Assembly (NCBI GenBank): GCA_037178675.1
Contig: JAYMGJ010000208.1
Location: 1 to 47,329, forward strand
Direction: 5' to 3'
Length of the DNA stretch: 47,329 nucleotides
DNA from: Scleroderma bovista
Lineage: Eukaryota; Basidiomycota; Agaricomycetes; Boletales; Sclerodermataceae
The stretch's first letter is position 1. Each line of letters begins with the position of its first letter. The notes beneath the pieces are model-generated. The model was given only the letters and a program-made list of their open reading frames with translations, made no database searches and was not told where the DNA came from. This document shows, one piece after another, positions 21,901-33,193 of this stretch. Position numbers and translations under genes: made by a program.

Positions 21901-24325
21901 GGTGGGACTCGTATTGTCCCATATATGTGAGTACAATTCCTGTTCGTGGGTGCTTCTAGAGTCGACCGAGCGCAGTAGCAGTTTCGCCAATTAAACGTTT
22001 ACATGGAAGTTAACCCAAGAATAGGGGACATTGTTGAGTGTGCTATACACACTATGCAGATCTAGCGCTCATATATTCTTCAGCTCTCATTCTGATATTT
22101 GAGGTATCTGAATCTAGATACAAAACGCACACCATTCAGAAGTGTGATATCTGTCAGTCCTGTGGTGCACCCAATAAGCTAAAACGGCATGTGAAGTTCA
22201 AGAGTTCAGACTGGCGCCTTCGCAATACGACTCAACGGGGATTGGAGCACTGTCCGCTGTCGACATTCTCTTGGTCTTTGTCCCAGTATTACGGAAAGTG
22301 GCCCTGGCGCTGGCCTCAACCAGGATAACGTTAACCAGGTAAGCGCGCCACATTGAGCTTAGCAAAATCGGACATAATTTTCCTTCAGTTGATGTTCCAA
22401 TGTAGTTCCCATCGTCCGTCTGCTAATGGGCATGGAAGTGCGCAGGAAATGACATCATATTTCTTCTGAGCTGTTCTGATCTATATGCTCTAAGATCAGA
22501 TTGCGCATAGTCCGTAAGACGAACCGTCCCGTGACCGATTCCTTCAAACTCGGCCGGCGTAGTGCTGGCACACGATCACAAGAACATGTATAATCCATCA
22601 TGCCAATCATTCAGGAGTACTGCTATCTCCAATCGATGCCACGAACCATCCTCGTCAGCACCGTGTACATGCAAGGGATACCGATGTAGATAGATGTTTC
22701 GATAGACCAGTTGATCCTGGATGAGATGGAAAGATATTCTTTCAGCGTTGGGAGCCCTTCTATAGATCTAAATACATCGCATCTGAACAATATGCTTTCG
22801 GATCTCAAATACCAACCTCAGCCCGCGGCAGGGGAGCCTGTGGACATGCCCGTCAGCGAAAATCGCGCAACGAGTTAACAAGCTGTTAGCATGAGTGGGA
22901 GGCGTGGAGCGTCATTTGGGCACTTCATGTCCACCTCCACTGGCATAATCACGCGCCTTGGAGCTGACTCATCGCCGTTTCCCAAGAGGACTTCTGTATG
23001 AACATTATTGTAAGGAACTCTTATCTCCTGTCGCATATTTGATCAACTTTGTCAAAGGTCCGTTCATCTATATCTAGTTTTTGGTCTGCTGCTCACAACA
23101 ATAATGACGATAAGCAAGATGCAATTTATCGAACATTTTATTATTGCGATCTTGGAACGGAGAACTTATTATTCTGGGACCCGCAAGCATCTCAAATGGT
23201 ATGGCAGACACACATGAGGCGTGCTTCGCCGCCGCATCCAGTGCGTCGGTGCACCGCCTAGGATCCCACAGCTACACTCACAATCGTTTGGCATGGTGAA
23301 TCTGGCCAGTCAGTGGCTGTCAGTTGCGAATGGCATGGAAGGCCATAGCTAATATGCCGCTCTATTGTGGTCAAAAAATAGTCATGTCGGACCATCGTAT
23401 GATGTATCCCTCCGATATTGTTGCCATTGCATGGTTCACCCTCGGATCTAGTTCTGGGCAAACGTGAGCGGCCAATGCATCCCGATTGCAAGAGAGTAGA
23501 GGATGACAGCAATAGTAGGCCATTGTACAATACTAATTAATGACATCACACTCTCAAGTCTAATATTAACGTTCGAGAGAACCGCGTGGACAGCCAGGAC
23601 TGACGAAAAAGCACAGGGGACTATGTTTCCAGAATAGGTAAGTAGAGACTAGTACTTTGTGGCGGTGCATCCGACTTATTTCCGGTGCAATTGTGTTCTG
23701 CCTGTTTAGGTAAGACGAGACAAAAAGTTGGCAAGAGACTTCACGGGAGTCATCGAGAGACGATTTCTGGTATGTTAATAGCTCGTTTCCTTCCCTTACG
23801 TTTCTCCGTCTGATTGGACACCCTTGACCTATTGTTCTAGCTCCTCGGCGTCTCACCTCCCGACTTTCTTTGCTTATTTGCACGGTGTCTTGGTTCAGCA
23901 CATGAACAAAACATTTGAAACACGCTTTGGTATGTTTCAGTAAACTTCTTGCCCAATTGTGTGAAGAAATGAACTGAATAATCTAGGCCGTCTGCATGGG
24001 CCATCTAGCTGTAAGCTGTTGGGAGGGCAAAACGTGGCTGGGTGGCTCAGGCATCCAGAACAATTAGGGGAATGCTTAGGCACCCTTTCACTCCTAAGAC
24101 TACCGCGGCGGGTCCAGACCGCGACTAGTTGGGACGCATGTTTTCGCTCAATTGTTCTGCGCAATGCTCAGTGGAGATGTATATATACATGCGTCGTGCT
24201 CCTTCGATGAGCCCACAGTATCCACTCTGATTACAGGTGCCTCGTACTCCCTTAAGCTGCCTTAACTTGCTTATCTTCCAAGCGACCACTCATAGCGATA
24301 CCCACAAGTTCCTTTACGCAACACG
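21901..24325. other. Gene-poor region upstream of the pheromone gene
   Basis: About 2.4 kb with only short frames on both strands (for example 22038-22328 with a CDICQSCGAP stretch, and minus-strand frames at 23258-23530 and 23566-23901). I cannot link any to a family. It may hide further small genes or decayed copies. Confidence 0.5.
24180..24187 (+). promoter_or_regulatory. TATA box of the pheromone gene
   Basis: TATATATA lies 139 bases before the pheromone start codon, followed by a leader with pyrimidine stretches. Upstream, ATTGTTC (near 24152) and its inverse GAACAAT (near 24058) could bind HMG-box mating regulators. Confidence 0.5.
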
Positions 24326-24460
24326 ATGGACTCTTTCTCCATCTTTTCGTTCGCGACAACACCTGTCAAGGTTTCGGATGAGACCCAGGGGTCAGAAGTT
24401 CCAGTTGACGAGGAATTCCAGACGCAATTATCACATTGGAATTACTGCGTCATTGCATGA
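24326..24460 (+). CDS. Mating-type pheromone precursor (CaaX lipopeptide)
   Basis: A 44-codon ORF starting 'MDSFSIFSF' and ending '...LSHWNYCVIA' then TGA. Both ends are diagnostic of homobasidiomycete pheromone precursors: the MD(S/A)F start and a C-terminal CaaX box (CVIA) that is farnesylated, trimmed and carboxymethylated. The charged 'VDEE' before 'FQTQLSHWNYC' fits the usual processing site, so the mature peptide is probably 11-12 residues ending in the farnesylated Cys. The secreted peptide would activate a Ste3-type 7TM receptor of compatible nuclei (B or P/R mating locus). No receptor ORF is in the window, so this is either the edge of a P/R locus or an unlinked pheromone gene. It overlaps a longer meaningless frame, which is why it is easy to miss. 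Confidence 0.88.
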   Translation: MDSFSIFSFATTPVKVSDETQGSEVPVDEEFQTQLSHWNYCVIA

Positions 24461-25208
24461 TCACCATCTCTATCAAGTGCGTGTTTCTCTTTTTTCTACC
24501 GTTTCGTGTCTCACGCGGCGTTCTAATCACCCAGTATTCGGGTTGCGAATCTTAAATCTTCTTGCTCTCCACTCCACTGTGCACATTCATCAATACTGCC
24601 TGCACCGCTTAGATCAACACTGTATCATGCAAACTCACTCCTTCGATGGCCATTGATCTGGTTTTTCGTTATCTCTGCATTCTCTGCATTCTTCGTTCCA
24701 CACAATGACTTCTGTTGACATAGCGAATGAACGTTGTAGCTAGCTACTCTCCTCATTCTACTTGGGTTTGGCGTACTCTGTATCTATTTATTGGGTTTCG
24801 GCGATGTATTATTCTTTCGGGCTCAAGGAAGGTAGTTAAGAAATGCTTCCTAGTTCGCTCGAGAGAAATGCCGTCGTCGCTGTCCCAGACTCTGTACTGT
24901 ATTTACAATTGTATACACCATACATTACATGTGGCTACTTGTAACAAATCACAAATCTTAACGCCTCGGATTTACTTACTCTTTTCTTGTTTCCCTTTTT
25001 AGTTAGTCGTTTATTCTCCCGCCGCACGAATGACATAGGATATTCGATGCATCTCCCCAGTCTATCTCTTACAGAGTTCCCTGCCAGTTCTTCCTGAGCG
25101 ACCTAAGGAATCCTCTAACGAGAATGGACTACTGTGTGACTGAACGCTCCCGCTGTCTCTTCGCCAATACCGTTTACGTAATGGTCAAATCGATTTGGGG
25201 ATCGCCAG
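24461..25208. other. Intergenic region
   Basis: No gene recognised. Several TTTTTCT-like tracts and weak frames only. I looked for a second CaaX ORF here and found none. Confidence 0.5.
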
Positions 25209-26079
25209 ATGGCAATGACTGACACCGTCTTCGTAGACTCCATCCAGCTTACGGCCGCGGTTAGTATAGACTGCTGGGGGCGACCGAAGCCCCAGCAAGT
25301 TCTCGCGAGTGTCTATCTTCATCTCAAGCCATCCTTCCTCGATGCTTGTGGCAAATCAGACGACGTGGCGGACTCGGTACACTATGGACACCTTGCCAAG
25401 GCAGTGTCAGCAGTCGTTGATGAGAAGGCACGCTCTGGAGCCCATTATTTTGGTGTGCACGCTTTAATTGAGGACGTGACGAGGGTTGCGTTTGAACTTG
25501 CTGGAGAAAATGCCGATGCAGTCCGTGTGGTTGTCGATCTGCCGAAGCAGATCCTACTTGCATCAGGGTTCTCCGTCGAGGTTACGACGTCAAAGGTGGG
25601 GGAATCAGAAGCGGACAAGGCAGGAGAGACTGCGAGTGGCCTTGTTGCACCCACCACAATTGTGCGCGTCACAGGCCTCGTCCTGCCCGTTCTTATCGGC
25701 GTTAACCCACCGGAGCGTCTTGCTCGCCAGCGCGTCATCACCAATATCATGTTCTCTGAGCGTCCTTCCTATACTAGCTCTGTGCTTCCTGGACTTCATC
25801 AGAGCGAGATAGATTACCCAGAAATAGTGCAATCCTTGTACCAGGTATGTTGATTCAGATATCACTATCAGAAGCACTGCTACATAACTACTACAGTTGA
25901 TCAATGCCTCGTCCTATCTGACCCTAGAAAAGCTCGTACTTGAGCTCTGCCATGCCAGTCTCCTGGCCACTCCTCCCCTTGTTGACGCTGTCACAGTCCG
26001 GTGTGAGAAGCCCAGCGCGATCGCATTCGCCTATGCTTCGGGAGTAGAAATGACGAGGAGGCGGGAGGCGGGGCCATAG
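25209..26079 (+). CDS. Dihydroneopterin aldolase-like protein with two FolB domains
   Basis: Two exons, 25209-25844 and 25897-26079 (intron 52 nt, phase 0), giving 272 residues. The first FolB-type half has 'CWGRPKPQQVLASVYLHL', 'DSVHYGHLAKAV' and 'HYFGVHALIEDVTRVAF'. The second has 'GLVLPVLIGVNPPERLARQ', with the GxxxxER motif that holds the catalytic Glu region, and ends 'LTLEKLVLELCH...VTVRCEKPSA'. Dihydroneopterin aldolase cleaves dihydroneopterin to 6-hydroxymethyl-dihydropterin and glycolaldehyde in folate synthesis. In ascomycetes such as yeast, Fol1 carries this activity fused to HPPK and DHPS; here the ORF stops after the aldolase part. It may be a stand-alone enzyme or a paralogue of the multifunctional protein. 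No signal peptide. Confidence 0.87.
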
Positions 26080-27037
26080 ATGGCAAATCTCACCTTTGTG
26101 AGATAGGTCTATAAGTTTGCCGAGGCATGGACCTACATGTAGATATTCCAGAAGAAAATGAGTACGAACCCTGCTTGTGAGTTACATCTAAGTCCGCTGT
26201 AAATAACTTTATGGGACGTGCGCTAGACACAGTGTACGAACGGAGCGACAATGCTTCTTGCAGAATGGACACCCTGGTAGACATATTCGTCCTAGGCGAG
26301 GCGTGGTGTGAATGGACGGCCCTTGTCTCTTCCTACATAAGTCCCCGCGTCGTGCTGGTCCTGACGTTCATATGCGTAGACGCAGCGAATATTGCGCGCG
26401 CAATTAGCCGCCAACTCCTTGGCCCGACGTTGGCGTTGCCCTCGGGTTCTCGGTCCGGGTGCGTCTCGTCTGATGGCTTTGGTCCAGCACCTGAGGTCCA
26501 TTGTTGGGCTCGTCGGAAGGGATCCGTGAGAGGTATCACGGGCGGTTGCCTCAGTGGGCAGCGGTGAGGGAGGAGGTCACATCACCATTGCAGGCAAATC
26601 GGCCTGGTGTTGGAGTAAAGCGTCGCTCCTATGGACAGAGGCTAGAGCAATATTGATTAGGGCGACATATACACAACGCGACGTACCCGGCTGCCACGTC
26701 GATCCCATCGTATGATGCGTGTATTACTGTCGGTCAGTCGAGATACGTCGTCGATACCTAGTCTTTCGAAGTGAGCGCACGAAGAGGTGCGATCTCACGG
26801 CGTCCGCGTGACTGCCTTGATGCGACAAGATCTTGTCGAGGGTCCATTCGCAAGTGGTCCCGCCAAGTTCTGGGATCTGCTCGTCGTTGGGAACATGAAT
26901 ATGCAGTAAGGAGTGTTCGAAAGACGTCGTGGGTTGGAGAGAACACTTCCCAGAACCTCCCAAATGAGGCAAGGCGCGTATTGCCACTTTGGCACCTACT
27001 TCGGTCGTCCGCAGACCCCGTTCATGCTAGACTGAAC
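26080..27037. other. Intergenic region between FolB-like and PDI genes
   Basis: GC-rich, with several short open frames on both strands and no conserved motif I can name. Confidence 0.5.
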
Positions 27038-29212
27038 ATGCCTCTACGACTTTGGCCTCGGTTGCAATCCCCGCTGTCACTCTTTGTCACTACTCTGGCC
27101 ATTCAGGTCGCTGCAGCACCAGTCACTGCGTCCAAAGTACTCACCCCAGACAACTTCCAGGAAACCATCTCACAGGGCGTTTGGTTTGTCGAAGCCCTTG
27201 TGATCTTGTCTTTTGTGGCATTGATAGAAGTGCAGGTTCATCGAGTACTTTTCGCCATATTGCCCTCATTGTCGCCATTTCGCGCCGACGTGGAATGACG
27301 TGGCAGAACACTTCGAGAAGCAGGCTGACCCCGGTGTTCACCTAGCCCAAGTGAATTGTGCTCTCAATGGAGGTTGGTAGCTTCCTTACTTGAATTAAAT
27401 CATCAAACACCTCATGATTCTACAACGAGTTCAGATCTCTGCTCGGAGAAAGGTGTCACCGGATATCCTCAGATGAATCTTTATCGCAACGGGGACTTTG
27501 TGGATACCTTCAAAGCGATCAGAACATTCGATATTTTGGTTGAATATCTTGTCAAGCATGCAGAGCCAACAGGCAGTCCCGTCCAAGATGCTATCATTGA
27601 GGAAAAACCTCTCGTGGAACCAACGCCGGAACCTCCATCCACACCCACCCCAGAGCCCGTACATCCTCCAAGTCCTCCCATAGTACTAAACCCTGCAGGA
27701 GATGTGAACTCTTTAACCGAACAAACGTTCGAGCGTTTCCTTTCAGAGGGTCCAGCGTTTATCAAATTCTTTGCGCCTTGGTATGTCATCCTGTAGGTAT
27801 AACCAGAATGACGCCAATTCGCTTTGCAGGTGCGGGCATTGCAAAAAATTAGCACCAACGTGGTCTCAACTAGCCCGGCACATGCAGCACAAGATGAATA
27901 TTGCCGAGGTTAACTGTGACGAGAACAGAGATCTCTGCACACGCCAAGGGGTTGCCGGCTATCCAACGCTGTTATATTATGCTCATGGTGCAAGAACCGA
28001 ATATACTGGCAGCAGAAAATATGATCAACTGGTTGCGTTCACCGAACAGGCCTCAAATCCGTAAGTTCGCTGAGCTGTACGTGAGTTTGCTATATGCTCA
28101 TTGATAACTCAGCACAATGCAAACCATTGATGCCTCGGAGCTTGAGCGGATCGTGCGAGACAAGCCTGTTGTCTATCTTCTCCTTCATGACCCTGCCGAC
28201 AACGGCGCTGTTGTACGTCCTCGTCTATAAGTCACAATCTAGATTGTCTGACAAGCAGTCAGAATGACGTCGCCAAGGAGTCGCAGCTTCTTTTTGGCTC
28301 TCCACCCGTATATCTTTCGTCTTCACACGATCTTATCAAGAAATACGGCATTCGCGCTGACAGCTCCTACGCAATTCTTGCGTTCAAGGATAATGACGTG
28401 CGAGAACCAACGTCGATATTCTATTCATCATCCCAACAGGGTGCGCTCAGGGAATGGCTTTTTGCCAACCGACTGCCAACGTCCCTCGAGTTGTCCCGAG
28501 ATGTGTTCCAGCAAGTGATGGAAGCCCCAAATAAGCCGTTGATAGTCGTGGTTTCTACGCCGAAAGGCACACAGGTCTCTGTTGCCGAGAAGCTGAACGA
28601 AATCGGGAAGAAATGGCGCCTGAAAGCGAACCAGAACCAGGGCAAGAGCGGGAGGAGAGACGTGGTGTTTACTTGGATGGACGCAGGTCAATGGGGTAAG
28701 TGGATGAAAGGAATGTATGGGATCAAGCCCTCTGGGGAACCGGAGGTCGTCATCGCTGATCATGCGGTAAGTTCGCCTTTAAGGCATGAGGTTCGCATTT
28801 GACATGATCCCTTATGTTATATGCTTTTCTTAAGCGCTTACTCTACTATGATGCGGATGGGTCTAGCCAACGTATCAAGCTGAATTTTGCCAGTATATCA
28901 TCAACTCTTGAATCTGTCTTCAAGGGAACTGCGAAGGCTAAACATTCCGAGAACGTTGTCGACCGGGCCATGAAGGTGAGTGCAGAATGCATATTATAAC
29001 CTCTTATTTTCTAACCACCGCTTCTGCCTTAGTACTTGAACTCGGGTATCCTTGGTCTTGAACGATACATAACAGCACATCCTTACATGACAGGCCTGGT
29101 CATCGCTGCGGTGTTCGTCGGTTCGTTCGCGGGGCTCCGAAGATTACTTCGCGACGATTTCGGCGATGCGCCCCCGGACAAGCGATATGAAAAGGGCAAC
29201 CGTCTGGATTGA
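27038..29212 (+). CDS. Membrane-anchored protein disulfide isomerase with two thioredoxin domains
   Basis: Eight exons: 27038-27183, 27236-27372, 27435-27780, 27830-28060, 28113-28212, 28263-28766, 28835-28975, 29033-29212, giving 594 residues. A signal peptide (about residues 1-26, hydrophobic 'PLSLFVTTLAIQVAAAP') leads into a first thioredoxin domain with active site CPHC ('YFSPYCPHCRHFAPTW') and 'GVTGYPQMNLYRNG'. A Pro-rich linker follows, then a second domain with CGHC ('FAPWCGHCKKLAPTW') and 'GVAGYPTLLYY'. The rest is a PDI b/b'-like region, then a single transmembrane helix near residues 555-575 ('GLVIAAVFVGSFAGL') and a basic tail. It should act in the ER lumen in disulfide formation or proofreading, like the TMX/Mpd group. 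The tail has no KDEL. All phases agree, so the gene is probably intact. Confidence 0.92.
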
Positions 29213-29627
29213 AAATGTATATCAAATGATACCTAACTACCGCAGAAGAATACCCGCTATTTTGACCTCGCATATCAGCATTCCAGCAGGCTGGATGGTA
29301 ACCCGTTGCCAACATCCTGTTGTGAATAATAATATCAGTGTAGGACCATTCAGAAGGTCTGATGGATTCCCTAGGCACTGGGAGACGTCTACACAACTTG
29401 CCCGTTCAAGTTTCATTCAAAAGCTTGCCTACCTCGTAAGATGAGGTCTGTACTGCACTCTAGTAGTAAACACTTGCAGAGTAGCCTGTGAGGAGGAACA
29501 GATTTATGAAGAGGAAAGTGCAAAACGGGACACGACAGCGGGCGCTTGTTGGGCCATGAGAGTGTCATGAAATTCTTGGCTTCCCTGCACCACACCTGAT
29601 CCTTGGACCCATACTACTTAAGCTTTC
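29213..29627. other. Intergenic region
   Basis: 415 bases with no recognised gene; expected to hold the PDI 3' end and the promoter of the F-box gene. Confidence 0.6.
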
Positions 29628-31284
29628 ATGTCATCGTTCCCTTTTCCGAACGAGTTGATAACCTTGATTTTGGAGGCATTGGACGTCCCGTCTTCGTTGA
29701 GATGCATGCAGGTAGCTATGTATCAACCATCCCCGACCCAGTTATCTAACATTTATCCTAGGTCTGCAAGCAGTTTCGATCCATTATACAAGAAAGCTCT
29801 GCTTTGTTGTACAAAGTGTCTTTATTCTCAGCGCAGATGACCGACGTCAAGCATTGTGATTGGGACTTGCCATCCCGTTTGGAAGCGATACGAAGACACA
29901 CTGACGCATGGAACAACTTACAATTCCCGACCCGCAAACAAATACCGACGGAAGATGTTGGTCAACAATGGTGGTATCTTGTTGGTGGTATGTTGGTACA
30001 AGCTCGGCCGCATGGTGGAATATCCTGCGTCCACTGAATGCCGTGTAGTATCAAGGGCATTCCGGAGCGCAGATGGATCGTGCCGACTGAATTTTCAATT
30101 GATCACTTCATAATTGATTTGACCCAAGATCTACTTGTTGCCATCGAGCTCCATCGGTGAGATATATGTCTTCCCTTAGTTAAAAACCCCAACGACACCA
30201 ACAATTCAGGATGCGTGCGATGCGATGCGATGTTCACTTACGTTCGTTTACCACCGGTATGCTGCATCCTAGGACAGCATGTCCCCTCATCACACCGACG
30301 TTTTTCGACAAACAATTTGAATCCTATTTTTCGATAGATGTCTGTGGGGCATACTTGGGCATCTTTTTTGGTAACCTTGATACAAAGGCAACTTTTGCTA
30401 TGTGGGACTGGAGAAGTGGTAATCAAACAATGGTAATTTTATAACTCACTTCGTGGAATATTGAACTCACTTCGGTCTTGCACCAGTTCATCGAGGACCC
30501 CAAGTTTACCTCGTTCACCTTCAAATCGGATGAGCTGGTCCTAGTGACATTCGTAGATGACGATGATGGGCAAGTGTCACTCAGGATTCTTGCAGTGCCC
30601 CCTGACAATTCTGTGTCTTCTTCAAGGGACGTTGTATACCTATGTGAATTGCGATACCCCAGACTTCGAGGTGATGTGGGTGTCGTCAGGATCATCCCGG
30701 CATCCTTACCAACTTCGGCTGGGTCCGGCATCCTCGCACAAATTCCGTTTGCTCACTCGTCCACGGACGTCTTATTCACTATCGTATTACACCCCGTAGG
30801 TCTAGTAGTCCATCAGGTCGTCGTTCTTTTCGTTCCTCGTTCAACCATACTCAATCAACTTTCGTCCGTCGCCGCTAACCCGCAAAAGTATCTGGAATGG
30901 GAATCCTGGGGACCCGAAGGGTCGCGCATGCTCAAGCTAGACCGGTCAGAAAGTTGGTCATGCCATTCCTATGGTATGAAAGTCGTTTATAGTCCACTTA
31001 ACGGGACGTCCGCGCGCATATTCGATTTCAATCCTTACAGAACAAGAAAGAACTTAAATACTCCCCATTCTCCTCATTTACCCTGGAAGCCCTTGCCGAT
31101 GGAGACGAAAATTGGAAGAAGGCGCAACCTGTTCGATATAAATGTGGTTACGTCCTTGCAAGGACGCGAAGCGTCTATTCCGCTACCACCCAACATCCAT
31201 GGTTAGGAAAATATCATGATCACTGAGGATCACATTGCAATGGTTCAGGTGGGAAATCCACAATTCTTGCCATTTTCCCATTGA
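29628..31284 (+). CDS. F-box protein
   Basis: Proposed exons: 29628-29711, 29762-29995, 30056-30156, 30210-30432, 30487-31146, 31207-31284 (459 residues). The N-terminus 'FPNELITLILEALDVPSSLRC' then 'VCKQFRSIIQESSALLYK' is a clear F-box, which docks substrates to Skp1 in SCF ubiquitin ligases. The remaining part has beta-rich repeats ('TFAMWDWRSGNQTM', 'ELVLVTFVDDDDGQVSLRIL') like those following F-boxes in mushroom-expanded families. Its target is unknown. The second donor (GTACAA at 29996) and the last intron (31147-31206) were chosen to keep the frame and to restore 'ENIMITEDHIAMVQ', a C-terminal motif usual in this group. The true 3' end may differ. Confidence 0.75.
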
Positions 31285-33193
31285 TGACTCCATAATCAGA
31301 CAGGACGTGAGCTATTTGCCTACATGGCAATGTGATAATACATTCCGAGCAGCTTTTCTGACAGTGGGGGTAGGTGCATTAAGTGACTCCTGGAGTGGAG
31401 TTGAACCGCCTAAAAACAGCGTACATGTATAGTAGGTACAGAGGGCTTCATAGAGACTAGTTAGTTTTCAGTCCTCATGGCGATAGTTCATGGAGATGCA
31501 ATCAACACGGAATGCTGTGGACAGATTCGGATCATGCTACCGGCTTCCCTTGCCAAGTTCACCAGTCATGCGATGGCTAGCTATTTATCTGTGGTGGGCA
31601 AAGGTGTGTTGGGAGTTTGAATGTACCGCGCGCCGACTGCCAGTCAGGGGTAGAGCGAGGGATTTACTGAGCAGCGCTTAGTCTGCAGAGGTAGATCATA
31701 CGGTCACACGCGCATGTACATCATCTACGACCACCCCAGACCATAGAGTACTGTCCCAGCGGCACGACTAAAACGTACAGCAGGAACATGGCGGACCACT
31801 GGGGGACCTGGGAGCCCTGGCTAGTGGAGCCTTCGTGCGCCAGAGAAGAGGCAGGCCACCTCCAGAAGCACTATAATGTCAATCAAAAAAGAGAGATCCC
31901 CTGTCCTCTATCTCTGCAGGTTGACGTATTTACCTTCGTTTGTGTCCGAGCTACTCTCTAGCGTAGTCAGTCAATTAATTCTCGTTCTCGTTCTTTTGTA
32001 CACAACGCAAATTCGTACAGGTCATATGTACATGTCACCTCTCCCATTTCTCCGGCTCTATGACGTTGGTTAGCAGCTGACGGCCAGGCACCACTTTCTC
32101 TCCTTCGCCGATAACTTCAAATAACAGCTAATGGGTTTTCTGCATGACTTTCTGGTCGCAATAAATGTCATCAGATGGCGATGACATGATTGTGGGAGGA
32201 AGTGAAAAGCGGCATTTTCGACGATGGAAGGAGGAAAAGAGCTAGGGCACATCTCGCCAACTTGAATGATACCGATCTGAGGAACAGGCCGGCGAGGAAG
32301 GACGCCGTGGTTGACTGAACTAGGTTCGGCGCTTCGAATGGTTCAATCTCGGGATCTCGAAAGCTCCTGCGTTAGACTCAGGTTCACTGTTGGTTCATTG
32401 CTTACCGAGATTGCAATATCGAATTACCAAGCGGGAGGTGTCGAACCGGTGCATTTTCCCAAGGAACAACCTTGGGCGAGATACATCCCTGGACAAAATA
32501 TACATCCAGGATGGAAACCCTTCAACAGAAGTCAGTATTTCGATACCAAGTGATCGGTGAATGACATGGGAGGTATTGACGGTCTTGACCTAGGTGGTCG
32601 ATAATCGCCGTTGTGTGGCAGTTCATCACCGACGGCGGCATATCATAATATGTATTAACGTTTCAGACACCACAATAGTTGCTTGCGTCTATGATGGAAG
32701 GAACAAGATACTGACCTGCGGCGACTTAGTTACGAATTGAGATGAAGGGGCACACTGTGCAGGTGCCATACCTGTTCGTTCTCGACATATACGCCGCCTT
32801 ATTAAACATCGAGGATCACAAGTCACACCGCGCTCCCATGCTTCGCTTGCACCACCTGAGACAAAGGCGAACGGCGGTCCAGAGTTGAACTGGCCAATGA
32901 ATTTGATAGAGTCTGTTGCAAATGATTGCGTCGGGCACGGATTGTACTCATCCTCATCGTCGGACTCGAAGGCGTATTGGGGTGGAATTGTGTCTGCGAG
33001 CGGGCCCAAGTCCTGAGCATGGCTGCATTATTCTGTATCAATGGTCTACGACGTACCATCTTGCTTGGATGGCGTCAAACAGGAGCAGGGTTTCTGGGGT
33101 CTGCGTCGTCTCAACGGATAAGCGCTCTGATAATCGACTGAAATCGGTTGTCAACTTTCCACCACCACATCGTTCGCCCGACTAAATCTTCAA
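31285..33193. other. Intergenic region with one weak gene remnant
   Basis: Nothing convincing except the fragment at 32770-33050 listed separately. Frames elsewhere are short and without motifs. Confidence 0.5.
32770..33050 (-). pseudogene. Possible remnant of a conserved gene (acidic N-terminus)
   Basis: The minus strand reads 'LGPLADTIPPQYAFESDDEDEYNP' in two pieces, then 'FAFVSGGASEAWERG', stops, and resumes in another frame with 'GGVYVENEQ' before a GTATGG. The pattern of a real, frame-broken gene is suggestive, and the acidic 'ESDDEDEYNP' start resembles proteasome-assembly chaperone 1 relatives, but I cannot confirm it. Confidence 0.3.

Noticed and set aside
24237..24656. 139-codon plus-strand ORF
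   Set aside because: Shadow frame over the pheromone gene; no conserved features, and the 44-codon ORF in another frame has diagnostic ends.
32440..32465. tRNA T-arm (GGTTCGACACC on minus strand)
   Set aside because: No matching A-box or acceptor stem.
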